This document shows, one piece after another, positions 1 to 5,930 of a stretch of 5,930 nucleotides of DNA. The position numbers were made by a program, and so were the translations under genes. Source of the stretch: Bacteroidota bacterium (GTDB lineage Bacteria; Bacteroidota; Bacteroidia; Flavobacteriales; Weeksellaceae). The stretch is taken from NCBI GenBank assembly GCA_023420435.1, contig JAEZWE010000007.1:1-5930 (forward strand), given 5' to 3'. The first letter of the stretch is position 1. The number at the start of each line of letters is the position of its first letter. The notes under the pieces were generated by a model, which did not search any database, was not told the origin of the DNA, and worked only from the letters and a program-made list of their open reading frames with translations.

Positions 1-332
1 CCTAAAGCTTTTAGATAGGCAATTTTTTCAGGTTTTGTTTTGTCGCTAACCGCTAAAATGCATTGGTAACCTTTTACAATGGAAACCATAGCTACAGAAA
101 ATCCGGTGTTTCCTGAGGTGGTTTCTACAATGACAGAACCAGGTTTTAAAATTCCTTTTTTTTCTGCGTTTTCAATAATATGAAGTGCAATTCTGTCTTT
201 TGTAGAATGTCCGGGATTATGAGATTCTAACTTGGCATAAACCTTAGCCGAAATATCTTTCGCTACTGTATTAAGTTTTACCATGGGAGAATTCCCAATT
301 AAACCAAGTATATTATCGTAAACATTCGTCAT
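1..332 (-). CDS. PLP-dependent cysteine synthase family protein (partial, C-terminus beyond window edge)
   Basis: This is the N-terminal 110 residues of a fold-type II PLP enzyme of the cysteine synthase / cystathionine beta-synthase family. Such enzymes perform beta-replacement, typically making cysteine from O-acetylserine and sulfide, or cystathionine from serine and homocysteine, in the cytosol. Translating the minus strand from ATG at 332-330 gives MTNVYDNILGLIGNSPMVKL, with the family's IGNSPMVKL opening. The PLP-lysine motif NPGHSTKDR lies at residues 39-47 with K45 as the expected Schiff-base lysine. The phosphate/substrate-binding loop TSGNTG is at residues 72-77. The frame is open to the window edge. 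No Shine-Dalgarno is visible, which is normal for Bacteroidota. It is transcribed divergently from the glycosyltransferase gene. The visible part cannot separate a cysteine synthase (CysK/CysM) from a cystathionine beta-synthase, since a CBS-domain tail would lie outside the window, so no gene symbol is given. Confidence 0.93.
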   Translation of the reverse strand, partial: MTNVYDNILGLIGNSPMVKLNTVAKDISAKVYAKLESHNPGHSTKDRIALHIIENAEKKGILKPGSVIVETTSGNTGFSVAMVSIVKGYQCILAVSDKTKPEKIAYLKAL

Positions 333-365
333 TTTTTATCAAAATTTTCTCTAAAAAACTAACGG

Positions 366-397
366 CAAAAGTACGAAAAAAATTGAACTTTAAACAA
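366..397 (-). promoter_or_regulatory. Bacteroidota-type promoter for the cysteine synthase-like gene
   Basis: On the minus strand, TACTTTTG (373 down to 366) matches the Bacteroidota -7 consensus TAnnTTTG exactly. A TTG (397-395) stands 21 bases upstream, within the usual spacing for the -33 element. The -7 box ends 33 bases before the ATG at 332, giving a short leader of roughly 25-30 bases. The match to the sigma-ABfr type consensus is direct; activity is inferred. Confidence 0.7.
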
Positions 398-530
398 TTT
401 GCTTGCAGTTTTGAGAGGATTTGCATTATTTTTTTCTTTTTTTCGGAATCATCAAAAATTGTTTTTTATCAAATATTAAGCCTAATTTCAAAAAAATTGT
501 TAAAATTCCGGCTTAGTCAGCTAAAAATCT

Positions 531-538
531 TAATTTCG
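531..538 (+). promoter_or_regulatory. Candidate -7 promoter element for the DUF2723 gene
   Basis: TAATTTCG differs at one position from the Bacteroidota -7 consensus TAnnTTTG and ends 18 bases before the ATG at 557. No clear TTG is present 17-23 bases upstream (the region reads ATTCCGGCTT), so only half the promoter is recognisable. The rest of the 333-556 gap is A/T-rich with T tracts around 428-440, and I see no RNA gene, repeat or attenuator in it. Confidence 0.4.
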
Positions 539-556
539 CAAACATTAATAAATAGT

Positions 557-3500
557 ATGAAAAACTGGACTTTCAAGCAATGGAATACCATTTTAGGATG
601 GGTAATTTTTGCAATTGCTTTTATCATTTATCTTTTAACCATTGAACCCAATTTCAGTTTTTGGGATACGGGAGAATATATTTCTTCAGCCGCAAAACTG
701 GAAGTAACGCATGCTCCAGGAGCTGCGCTTTTTCAGCTTGTTGGTGCGGTTGCAGGAATTTTTGCGTTAGGAAATGGTGAAAATTATTCATTGGTCATTA
801 ATGCTATGTCTGCGCTTTTTAGTGCTTTTACTATTTTATTTTTGTTTTGGACGATTACTCATCTGGTAAGAAGACTTCTGAATAAAGATTTTGAAGAAAT
901 TACTAAGCATCAGGAAATAGCAATTTTATTTTCCGGAGCTATTGGTGCTTTAGCTTTTACCTTTTCTGATACTTTTTGGTATTCTGCCGTTGAAGGTGAA
1001 GTATATTCTATGGCGACAATGTTCATTGCACTTTTGGTTTGGTTAATCACAAAATGGGAAAACGAATATCATGATACCGATAATGAAAGATGGATTATTT
1101 TAATATTTTTCTGTGTTGGTTTAGGAGTAGGAGTTCACATGATGTGTATGTTGGCTTTACCAGCAGTTTGTCTTATTTATTATGCAAGAAATTATGAGTT
1201 TTCCTGGAAATCTTTTGCAATAGCAAACTTGATTACTTTGGTGATTTTAGCGATTGTTTTTAAAGCTATTTTCCCTGTAATTATGACTTTTTTCGGAAGA
1301 ACAGAAATTTTCTTCGTTAACGGACTTGGTTTACCATTTCATTCAGGAACTATTGCTGCTTTTATTCTTTTGGCTACAACTTGTTATTTTGGGATTAAAT
1401 ACGCCAAAAAATCAAGAAAAAATATTTTTCAAACTATTGCTTTGTCGGTCGTTTATATGATTATTGGGTTTTCTTGTTGGTTGGTAATTCCTATTCGTGC
1501 TAACGCAAATCCACCAATGAATTTGAACAATCCTGACAATGCTATTGGAATGTTGGATTATTACAACAGAGAACAATATGGAGATTGGCCAACTTCTTAT
1601 GGACAAAATTATACTGCTTATCTTGATGCTAAAGGAATGCAGAAAAATGAAGACGGAAGTTTCAAAACTCAAAAAACAGGAGATATTTATGAAAAAGATG
1701 AAGCTACAGGAACTTACCGTGTAGTTGGTGAACGTTTTAATTATGTTTATGGAAAAGAACATGTTGGTTTTATGCCAAGAATGTTCAGTGAAGATAAAGA
1801 TGTAATGGCAAACTACATTGCGATGTATGGTGCACCAGATTTTACCTTTAATTACGACAATCAAGAAATTTCTGAAAGTCCTGAAGCCAGAAAAATATTC
1901 GATGAATTACGTCAAAAATATGAAGATGGAACCATAAAAGTTCAGGATTATTTGGAAGTTCGCCCTTATGATTTAATCAATGTTCAGAGACCTTCTCTTG
2001 CACAGAATTTAGATTATTTCTTTACTTTTCAAAATGCACATTATTTTGTAAGATATCTTTTGTGGAATTTTGTGGGCAGACAAAACGATTTGGAAGGACA
2101 CATGGAAAACACCAATGGAAACTGGATTTCCGGAATTCCATTTATTGATGACTCCAATGTGGGAAGCATGAAGGAAATGCCTGCAAAATTCAAAAATGAC
2201 AGCACGGTAACTTTATTCTTTCTTCCATTAATTCTCGGATTAATTGGATTCTTTTTCCAGCTCAATCGAGATTTTGGAAGATTTTATGCCATACTTTCTT
2301 TGTTTTTACTTACCAGTGTCGGAATTATCTTTTATACCGGTGTAAAACCTTGGGAACCCAGAGAAAGAGATTATGCTATGGTAGGATCTTTTTATGCTTT
2401 TGCCATTTGGATTGGTTTAGGGGCTGCAGCAATTTTATGGTTTATACAGTCGAAAGTAAAATCCAATGCTTTAAATATTCTTGCAGGAATTATTTTATTG
2501 GGCGTTCCTTTAATGATGGGTTTCAAAAATTATGTTCCACACGATAGAAGTGAACGTTATGCTGCTCACGATTATGCTTACTCCGTTTTAAAATCGCTTC
2601 CAAAAAATGATATTCTTTTTGTTTACGGAGATAATGATACTTATCCGGTTTGGGGACTTCAGGAAACTTCGCAAGTTCGAGATGATGTAAAAGTGGTGAA
2701 TTTTACGCTTTTAGCTACACCTTGGAATATTGATCAGGTGAAAAGAAGAACTTACAATTCCATGCCTATTCCAAGTTCTTTGAAACACGAAGATTATCGT
2801 GACGGAACCAATGATCAAATCGTACTTTTTGATGCAGAAAGCTTGAAAGGATTTATGGATAACTATATTGATCAAGGAGCTCCGGAAAGTATTTTTGCTC
2901 CTTTTAGAAAGTATGTTCAACAGGATTCTATGACCGTGAAAGAAGCAATTAATTTCATTAAACAGAAATCGCCACAAAAAGATGAAATTTTAAAACTTCT
3001 TTTTGGTGAAGAGCGTTACGATAAATTTAATTTTATTCCGGTTTCCAAATTTATGATTCCGGTGAATAAAGCAGAAGCCGTAAAATCGGGAATTATTTCT
3101 GCTGCAGATCTTCCTAATACGGTTGATTTTATTCCGGTAACTTATCAACGGGGAACTATGTTTAAAAATAATCTAATGTTGTTGGATATTTTGGCTCATT
3201 TTGATTGGAAAAGACCTATCAATTTCTCTAATGGAGGAGTTTACGACAGCGAAAATATTTTTTATCTGGATGATTATTTGCAGTACGACGGATTTAGCTA
3301 TCGTTTGGTTCCAATAAAAACAGAGCAACGAGAAGATGGTGAAATGGGTAGAGTAGATGCCAATTCTCTCTATAACGTTGTGAAGAATTTCAAATGGGGA
3401 AATTTTAAAAATTTGAATGTTCATTTTGATGATACTGCGATGTCTAACATTATCAGTTACAGAAATTCCGCTTCAAGAGCTGCGGAAGCTTTAGCTTTAT

Positions 3501-4042
3501 CAGGACAAAAGCAAAAAGCGATTGAAATTTTAGACATTGCAACCAGAGAAATTCCGGTGGAAAAATACAATGATCCACGTTCTTTAAGTTCAATTGTTTA
3601 TGGTTATATCGTTGCTGGACAAGAGCAAAAAGGAATTGATTTAGCGGAAAAATTGAAAAAATCAATCTTTGAGGAGTACGATTATTATATGTCTTTAGAT
3701 GCAGGAATGCAAAGATTTTCTGCAAGAAATATCAAGTCAAAACCAATGGAATATTCTTTAGTTGTTGCGGCAGTTACTGATGCCTTTAAAAAAGTTGGGA
3801 AAAAAGATAAGGCGTATTCCTATTTAGTAAAATCTTTAGAACCAATCGATAAAAAATTCAACAATTTTGTCAAAGAATTAAAACTAATGGGTAAGGAAAA
3901 AGCTTTCAAAGAATCTGAAAAAGTAACAGAAATTACGCCTTTTTATTCCTATTTGTTTGATGTGATGAAACCTTTTGATTCTACATATCAACAGGAAAAA
4001 GAAAATCAAATTACCACTTCAATGATCGAAGTAACCAAATAA
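557..4042 (+). CDS. DUF2723 / GT117 family polytopic membrane glycosyltransferase (probable protein O-mannosyltransferase type)
   Basis: This 1161-residue inner-membrane protein belongs to the DUF2723 (GT117, GT-C fold) family; its eukaryotic relative TMEM260 is a protein O-mannosyltransferase. Helix 1 (about 11-28) is followed by FWDTGEY, with D37 and E40 in the first extracytoplasmic loop where GT-C enzymes keep acidic catalytic residues, then THAPG (51-55). WYSAVEGEVY is at 141-150 and IPIRAN at 311-316. About ten hydrophobic segments precede a long soluble loop (about 313-550, with NREQYGD at 337-343). Four more helices follow (about 551-655), with PWEPRERDY (598-606) between the second and third. 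The remaining roughly 500 residues are soluble, probably periplasmic. They carry YGDNDTYPVWGLQE (690-703) and a TPR-like helical stretch near 973-1005. I chose ATG 557 because it begins MKNW just before helix 1; the frame is open further upstream but A/T-rich and promoter-like there. The gene appears intact and monocistronic. Acceptor and donor are not shown by the sequence. Confidence 0.9.
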   Translation: MKNWTFKQWNTILGWVIFAIAFIIYLLTIEPNFSFWDTGEYISSAAKLEVTHAPGAALFQLVGAVAGIFALGNGENYSLVINAMSALFSAFTILFLFWTITHLVRRLLNKDFEEITKHQEIAILFSGAIGALAFTFSDTFWYSAVEGEVYSMATMFIALLVWLITKWENEYHDTDNERWIILIFFCVGLGVGVHMMCMLALPAVCLIYYARNYEFSWKSFAIANLITLVILAIVFKAIFPVIMTFFGRTEIFFVNGLGLPFHSGTIAAFILLATTCYFGIKYAKKSRKNIFQTIALSVVYMIIGFSCWLVIPIRANANPPMNLNNPDNAIGMLDYYNREQYGDWPTSYGQNYTAYLDAKGMQKNEDGSFKTQKTGDIYEKDEATGTYRVVGERFNYVYGKEHVGFMPRMFSEDKDVMANYIAMYGAPDFTFNYDNQEISESPEARKIFDELRQKYEDGTIKVQDYLEVRPYDLINVQRPSLAQNLDYFFTFQNAHYFVRYLLWNFVGRQNDLEGHMENTNGNWISGIPFIDDSNVGSMKEMPAKFKNDSTVTLFFLPLILGLIGFFFQLNRDFGRFYAILSLFLLTSVGIIFYTGVKPWEPRERDYAMVGSFYAFAIWIGLGAAAILWFIQSKVKSNALNILAGIILLGVPLMMGFKNYVPHDRSERYAAHDYAYSVLKSLPKNDILFVYGDNDTYPVWGLQETSQVRDDVKVVNFTLLATPWNIDQVKRRTYNSMPIPSSLKHEDYRDGTNDQIVLFDAESLKGFMDNYIDQGAPESIFAPFRKYVQQDSMTVKEAINFIKQKSPQKDEILKLLFGEERYDKFNFIPVSKFMIPVNKAEAVKSGIISAADLPNTVDFIPVTYQRGTMFKNNLMLLDILAHFDWKRPINFSNGGVYDSENIFYLDDYLQYDGFSYRLVPIKTEQREDGEMGRVDANSLYNVVKNFKWGNFKNLNVHFDDTAMSNIISYRNSASRAAEALALSGQKQKAIEILDIATREIPVEKYNDPRSLSSIVYGYIVAGQEQKGIDLAEKLKKSIFEEYDYYMSLDAGMQRFSARNIKSKPMEYSLVVAAVTDAFKKVGKKDKAYSYLVKSLEPIDKKFNNFVKELKLMGKEKAFKESEKVTEITPFYSYLFDVMKPFDSTYQQEKENQITTSMIEVTK

Positions 4043-4045
4043 AAT

Positions 4046-4071
4046 AGAGCAGACGAAAGTCTGCTTTTTTT
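4046..4071 (+). terminator. Rho-independent terminator after the DUF2723 gene
   Basis: A perfect 7-bp stem AGCAGAC (4048-4054) / GTCTGCT (4059-4065) closes a GAAA tetraloop of GNRA type. It is followed by an unbroken T run to 4071. The stem can extend by a G-T wobble and an A-T pair to 4046. It begins 3 bases after the stop codon, as expected for a monocistronic end, and separates this gene from the DUF1697-kdsA unit. Confidence 0.9.
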
Positions 4072-4093
4072 ATAAAATTTATTTTTTTAAAAT

Positions 4094-4618
4094 ATGAGAT
4101 ATTGCGCTTTTCTCCGTGGAGTAAATGTTGGCGGAAACAACATGAAAATGGCTGAAGTCGTTAAAGTTTTTGAAAATGCCGGAATGCAAAATGTAGCCGC
4201 TGTTTTAGCTACAGGAAACTTAATTTTTTCTTCAGAATTGAATGTTGAAAATATTAAAATAATACTTGAAAAAGAATTGTCAAAATACTTTGATTATGAA
4301 GCTTTTATGTTTTTAAAAAATCAAAATGAAATTATAAAGATTTTTGAAAATTGTCCTTTTGAAAAATCGGATAATCAGCATATTTATATTTTCGTCACAA
4401 CAAAAGAAACCGAGAAAATTTTGTTATCGGAATTTGAAAAAGGAAAGAAATCGGAAGGAGAGAAAGCCATCATTGTTGATGGAATATTTTATTGGCAAAT
4501 CAATAAAGGAAATACTTTGGATTCCGATTTTGGAAAAATCTTAGGAAAGAAAGCCTTGAAATCTGAAATTACTTCAAGAAATATCAATACTTTTGAGAAA
4601 ATTTTAAAGAAATTGTAA
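4094..4618 (+). CDS. DUF1697 domain-containing protein
   Basis: This complete 174-residue soluble protein matches the DUF1697 family, whose biochemical role is unknown. The family signature is clear: an N-terminal MRYCAFLRGVNVGG (1-14, with LRGVNVGG at 7-14), then MKMAE (17-21), then ATGNLIFSS (39-47), corresponding to the usual SGNVVF-type strand. The C-terminal SRNINT (161-166) corresponds to the family's (T/S)RNxNT ending. The length fits the family norm of about 175-180. There is no signal peptide or membrane segment, so it should be cytosolic. ATG 4094 is the only sensible start, since LRGVNVGG follows at once; the upstream bases are nearly all A/T with no Shine-Dalgarno. The gene lies 22 bases after the preceding terminator run and 12 bases before kdsA, so the two are probably cotranscribed. 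I cannot assign a function from sequence; family membership is secure. Confidence 0.9.
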   Translation: MRYCAFLRGVNVGGNNMKMAEVVKVFENAGMQNVAAVLATGNLIFSSELNVENIKIILEKELSKYFDYEAFMFLKNQNEIIKIFENCPFEKSDNQHIYIFVTTKETEKILLSEFEKGKKSEGEKAIIVDGIFYWQINKGNTLDSDFGKILGKKALKSEITSRNINTFEKILKKL

Positions 4619-4630
4619 CTATACATTTTT

Positions 4631-5440
4631 ATGATCCAACATCTAAATAACATCCACCACCAAAATTCCAAAAACTTTTTTTTAATTGCCGGACCTTGCA
4701 TTATTGAAGGCGAAGAATTGGCATTAAGAATCGCTGAAAAAGTTCTAACAATTACAGATAAACTTGAAATTCCATACATTTTTAAAGGAAGTTTTAAAAA
4801 AGCGAATCGCAGTAGAGTAGATTCTTTCACCACGATTGGAGAAGAAAAATCCCTCGAAATTTTGAAAAAAGTTGGAGAAACCTTCAACATTCCAACCACA
4901 ACCGATATTCATGAAAATGAACATGCCGCTTTAGCTGCAAATTATGTGGATGTTTTGCAGATTCCGGCTTTTTTGGTTCGTCAAACCGATCTTTTAATCG
5001 CAGCAGCAAAAATGGGAAAATGTGTCACCTTAAAAAAAGGGCAGTTTTTATCTCCGGAATCCATGAAATTTGCAGTGGAAAAAGTGAAAGATTCAGGAAA
5101 TGAGAAAACCGCCATTATTGAGCGTGGAAATTCTTTTGGATATACCGATTTAGTGGTAGATTTTCGTGGAATTCCTACCATGAGAGCATTTTCTCCGGTA
5201 ATTTTGGATGTAACACATTCTCTACAACAACCCAATCAAAGTTCCGGAGTTACGGGAGGAAGACCGGACCTTATCGAAACTATTGCCAAAGCGGGAATTG
5301 CAACAGGAGCTGACGGAATTTTTATCGAAACGCATGAAGATCCTTCATGCGCACTTTCAGACGGCGCTAATATGTTGAAACTGGAAAATCTTGAAAATCT
5401 TCTGCAAAAATTAACCAGAATTCGTGAAGCCATCCTTTAG
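4631..5440 (+). CDS. kdsA: 3-deoxy-8-phosphooctulonate (Kdo-8-P) synthase, metal-dependent class
   Basis: KdsA condenses phosphoenolpyruvate with D-arabinose 5-phosphate to give Kdo-8-phosphate, the precursor of the Kdo that links lipid A to the LPS core; it acts in the cytosol. The 269-residue product is of normal length and complete. Visible signatures are IAGPC (19-23), FKGSFKKANRSR (51-62, substrate-binding KANRS), TDIHE (91-95), IPAFLVRQTDLL (111-122), KKGQFLSP (135-142) and DVTHSLQ (193-199). The four metal ligands known from the Aquifex enzyme are all represented: C23, H196, E233 (FIETHEDP) and D244 (ALSDGAN). The E. coli-type metal-independent enzyme has Asn instead of Cys at the first site, so this one is predicted to need a divalent metal. 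The Kdo rather than DAHP assignment rests on KANRS and overall resemblance to KdsA. It follows the DUF1697 gene by 12 bases and ends inside a terminator hairpin. Confidence 0.95.
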   Translation: MIQHLNNIHHQNSKNFFLIAGPCIIEGEELALRIAEKVLTITDKLEIPYIFKGSFKKANRSRVDSFTTIGEEKSLEILKKVGETFNIPTTTDIHENEHAALAANYVDVLQIPAFLVRQTDLLIAAAKMGKCVTLKKGQFLSPESMKFAVEKVKDSGNEKTAIIERGNSFGYTDLVVDFRGIPTMRAFSPVILDVTHSLQQPNQSSGVTGGRPDLIETIAKAGIATGADGIFIETHEDPSCALSDGANMLKLENLENLLQKLTRIREAIL

Positions 5441-5455
5441 GTTGGCTTTTTTTTT
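5427..5455 (+). terminator. Terminator hairpin overlapping the kdsA stop codon
   Basis: AAGCCATCC (5427-5435) pairs with GGTTGGCTT (5440-5448) around a TTTA loop, with a single T-T mismatch in the stem. It is followed by T to 5455 (nine T from 5447). The left arm is the last codons of kdsA, and the TAG stop (5438-5440) lies in the loop and at the base of the right arm. It separates kdsA from the TonB-dependent receptor gene. Confidence 0.8.
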
Positions 5456-5456
5456 A

Positions 5457-5464
5457 TAAATTTA
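5457..5464 (+). promoter_or_regulatory. Weak candidate -7 element for the TonB-dependent receptor gene
   Basis: TAAATTTA resembles the Bacteroidota -7 consensus TAnnTTTG with the final G replaced by A. It ends 20 bases before the TTG start. The nearest upstream TTG (5442-5444) is only 12 bases away, too close for a standard -33 box. The gap from kdsA to the receptor is just 44 bases and sits after a terminator, so a promoter is needed somewhere here; this is the best candidate seen. Confidence 0.25.
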
Positions 5465-5484
5465 GCCATTAAAACCTTTCAGCG

Positions 5485-5930
5485 TTGAAAAAAGTCATTA
5501 TCATTTCGGCAGCTTTATCATCTGTTTTCATCAACGCACAGAGAAAAGACACTGTCAGAACCCAGCAAATTGAAGAAGTAGTTTTTCAAAAAAAGGGAAG
5601 TCCCAGAAGTAACGACCTTACCAAAGTAAGCATCAATCCAAAAGAAGCGCAGCAAATTGCTTCCATTTCCGGAGGAATAGAAGGCTTGATTAAAACTTTG
5701 CCTTCCGTAAACTCCAATACAGAACTTTCTTCACAATATATGGTTCGTGGAGGAAATTATGACGAAAATTTAATTTATATTAATGATAATGAATTGTATC
5801 GTCCTTTTTTAATAAGAAATTCGATGCAGGAAGGAATGAGCGTTATCAATCCGGATATGGTTTCCACAGTGAATTTTTCTGCTGGTGGTTTTGAAGCAAA
5901 GTATGGAGATAAAATGTCTTCAGCTTTAAA
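5485..5930 (+). CDS. TonB-dependent outer-membrane receptor, N-terminal part (signal peptide and plug; runs off window)
   Basis: The first 148 codons encode the export signal and plug of a TonB-dependent receptor, an outer-membrane channel that imports a ligand using energy from TonB-ExbBD. Residues 1-18 form a signal peptide (MKKVIIISAALSSVFINA, with cleavage likely before Q19). A TonB-box-like IEEVVF follows at 29-34. The plug signatures are ISGGIEGLIKTLPSV (61-75), YMVRGGNYDENLIYIND (85-101) and VNFSAGGFEAKYGDKMSSAL (129-148). There is no carboxypeptidase-regulatory-like N-terminal domain and no room for one. The start is TTG at 5485: the frame is closed by TAA at 5470, no ATG lies between, and the first in-frame ATG (codon 86) is deep in the plug. 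The beta-barrel is outside the window, so the ligand cannot be predicted. Nothing suggests a SusC-type partner, though downstream genes are not visible. Confidence 0.92.
   Translation, partial: MKKVIIISAALSSVFINAQRKDTVRTQQIEEVVFQKKGSPRSNDLTKVSINPKEAQQIASISGGIEGLIKTLPSVNSNTELSSQYMVRGGNYDENLIYINDNELYRPFLIRNSMQEGMSVINPDMVSTVNFSAGGFEAKYGDKMSSAL

Noticed and set aside
383..556. 58-codon in-frame extension of the DUF2723 protein starting at TTG 383.
   Set aside because: The translated segment is rich in Phe, Ile, Lys and Ser from A/T-rich DNA, has no family resemblance, starts within the promoter region of the divergent gene and covers the plus-strand -7 candidate. ATG 557 begins just before the first helix, as expected for the family.
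1412..1864. Minus-strand open frame of 150 codons inside the DUF2723 gene, and similar minus-strand frames at 2041-2265, 2711-2977, 3173-3424 and 3453-3725.
   Set aside because: They are antisense shadows of a clearly conserved coding region, with no recognisable motif and composition dictated by the opposite strand.
4072..4093. Possible promoter for DUF1697-kdsA in the A/T-only stretch after the terminator.
   Set aside because: TATAAAATTT only loosely resembles the -7 consensus and there is no TTG at proper spacing, so I could not support a specific call, although some promoter or read-through must serve these genes.
4344..4544. Alternative plus-strand frame inside the DUF1697 gene, and the minus-strand frame 4489-4899 across the DUF1697-kdsA junction.
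   Set aside because: Both lie over frames with strong family signatures and show only low-complexity Lys/Ile/Phe-rich translations.
4981..5433. Minus-strand frames (4981-5235 and 5236-5433) opposite kdsA.
   Set aside because: Shadow frames of a conserved enzyme gene; no domain or start context supports them.
1..5930. Search for a new multi-gene system such as defence, secretion, mobile or retron-like elements.
   Set aside because: All five genes belong to recognisable core or envelope families, the gaps are short, and I saw no direct or inverted repeats beyond the two terminators, no integrase or transposase, and no structured non-coding block.

Overview
This AT-rich window (roughly one-third G+C by eye) looks like ordinary chromosomal core sequence from a member of the Bacteroidota, most probably a Chryseobacterium-like Weeksellaceae/Flavobacteriia. 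The evidence is a very large DUF2723/GT117 membrane protein of the flavobacterial type, a TonB-dependent receptor with a minimal N-terminus, a promoter of the Bacteroidota form (TTG, 21-base gap, TACTTTTG), and starts without Shine-Dalgarno sequences. The genus is an inference from protein and promoter style, not from a marker gene.

Layout: (1) positions 1-332, minus strand, carry the N-terminal 110 codons of a PLP-dependent cysteine synthase/cystathionine beta-synthase family enzyme, cut by the window edge. (2) Positions 333-556 are a divergent intergenic region with a good promoter for the minus-strand gene and a weaker candidate for the plus-strand gene. (3) Positions 557-4042 encode a 1161-residue polytopic GT-C type glycosyltransferase (DUF2723, GT117), followed by a strong hairpin terminator at 4046-4071. 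(4) Positions 4094-4618 encode a DUF1697 protein of unknown function, and 12 bases later kdsA (4631-5440) encodes Kdo-8-phosphate synthase of the metal-dependent class. A terminator-like hairpin overlaps the kdsA stop codon. (5) Positions 5485-5930 hold the start of a TonB-dependent outer-membrane receptor, beginning at TTG and running off the window.

Functionally, three of the five genes concern the cell envelope: a membrane glycosyltransferase with a large probable periplasmic domain, the enzyme that makes the Kdo precursor of the LPS inner core, and an outer-membrane transporter. The two terminators divide the plus strand into three likely transcription units: the glycosyltransferase alone, DUF1697-kdsA, and the receptor. 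I see no mobile element, CRISPR array, tRNA, rRNA or phage gene, and no convincing new multi-gene system. The points most worth a second look are the DUF1697-kdsA pairing, the possible role of the GT117 protein in protein O-mannosylation, and the terminator built into the end of kdsA.
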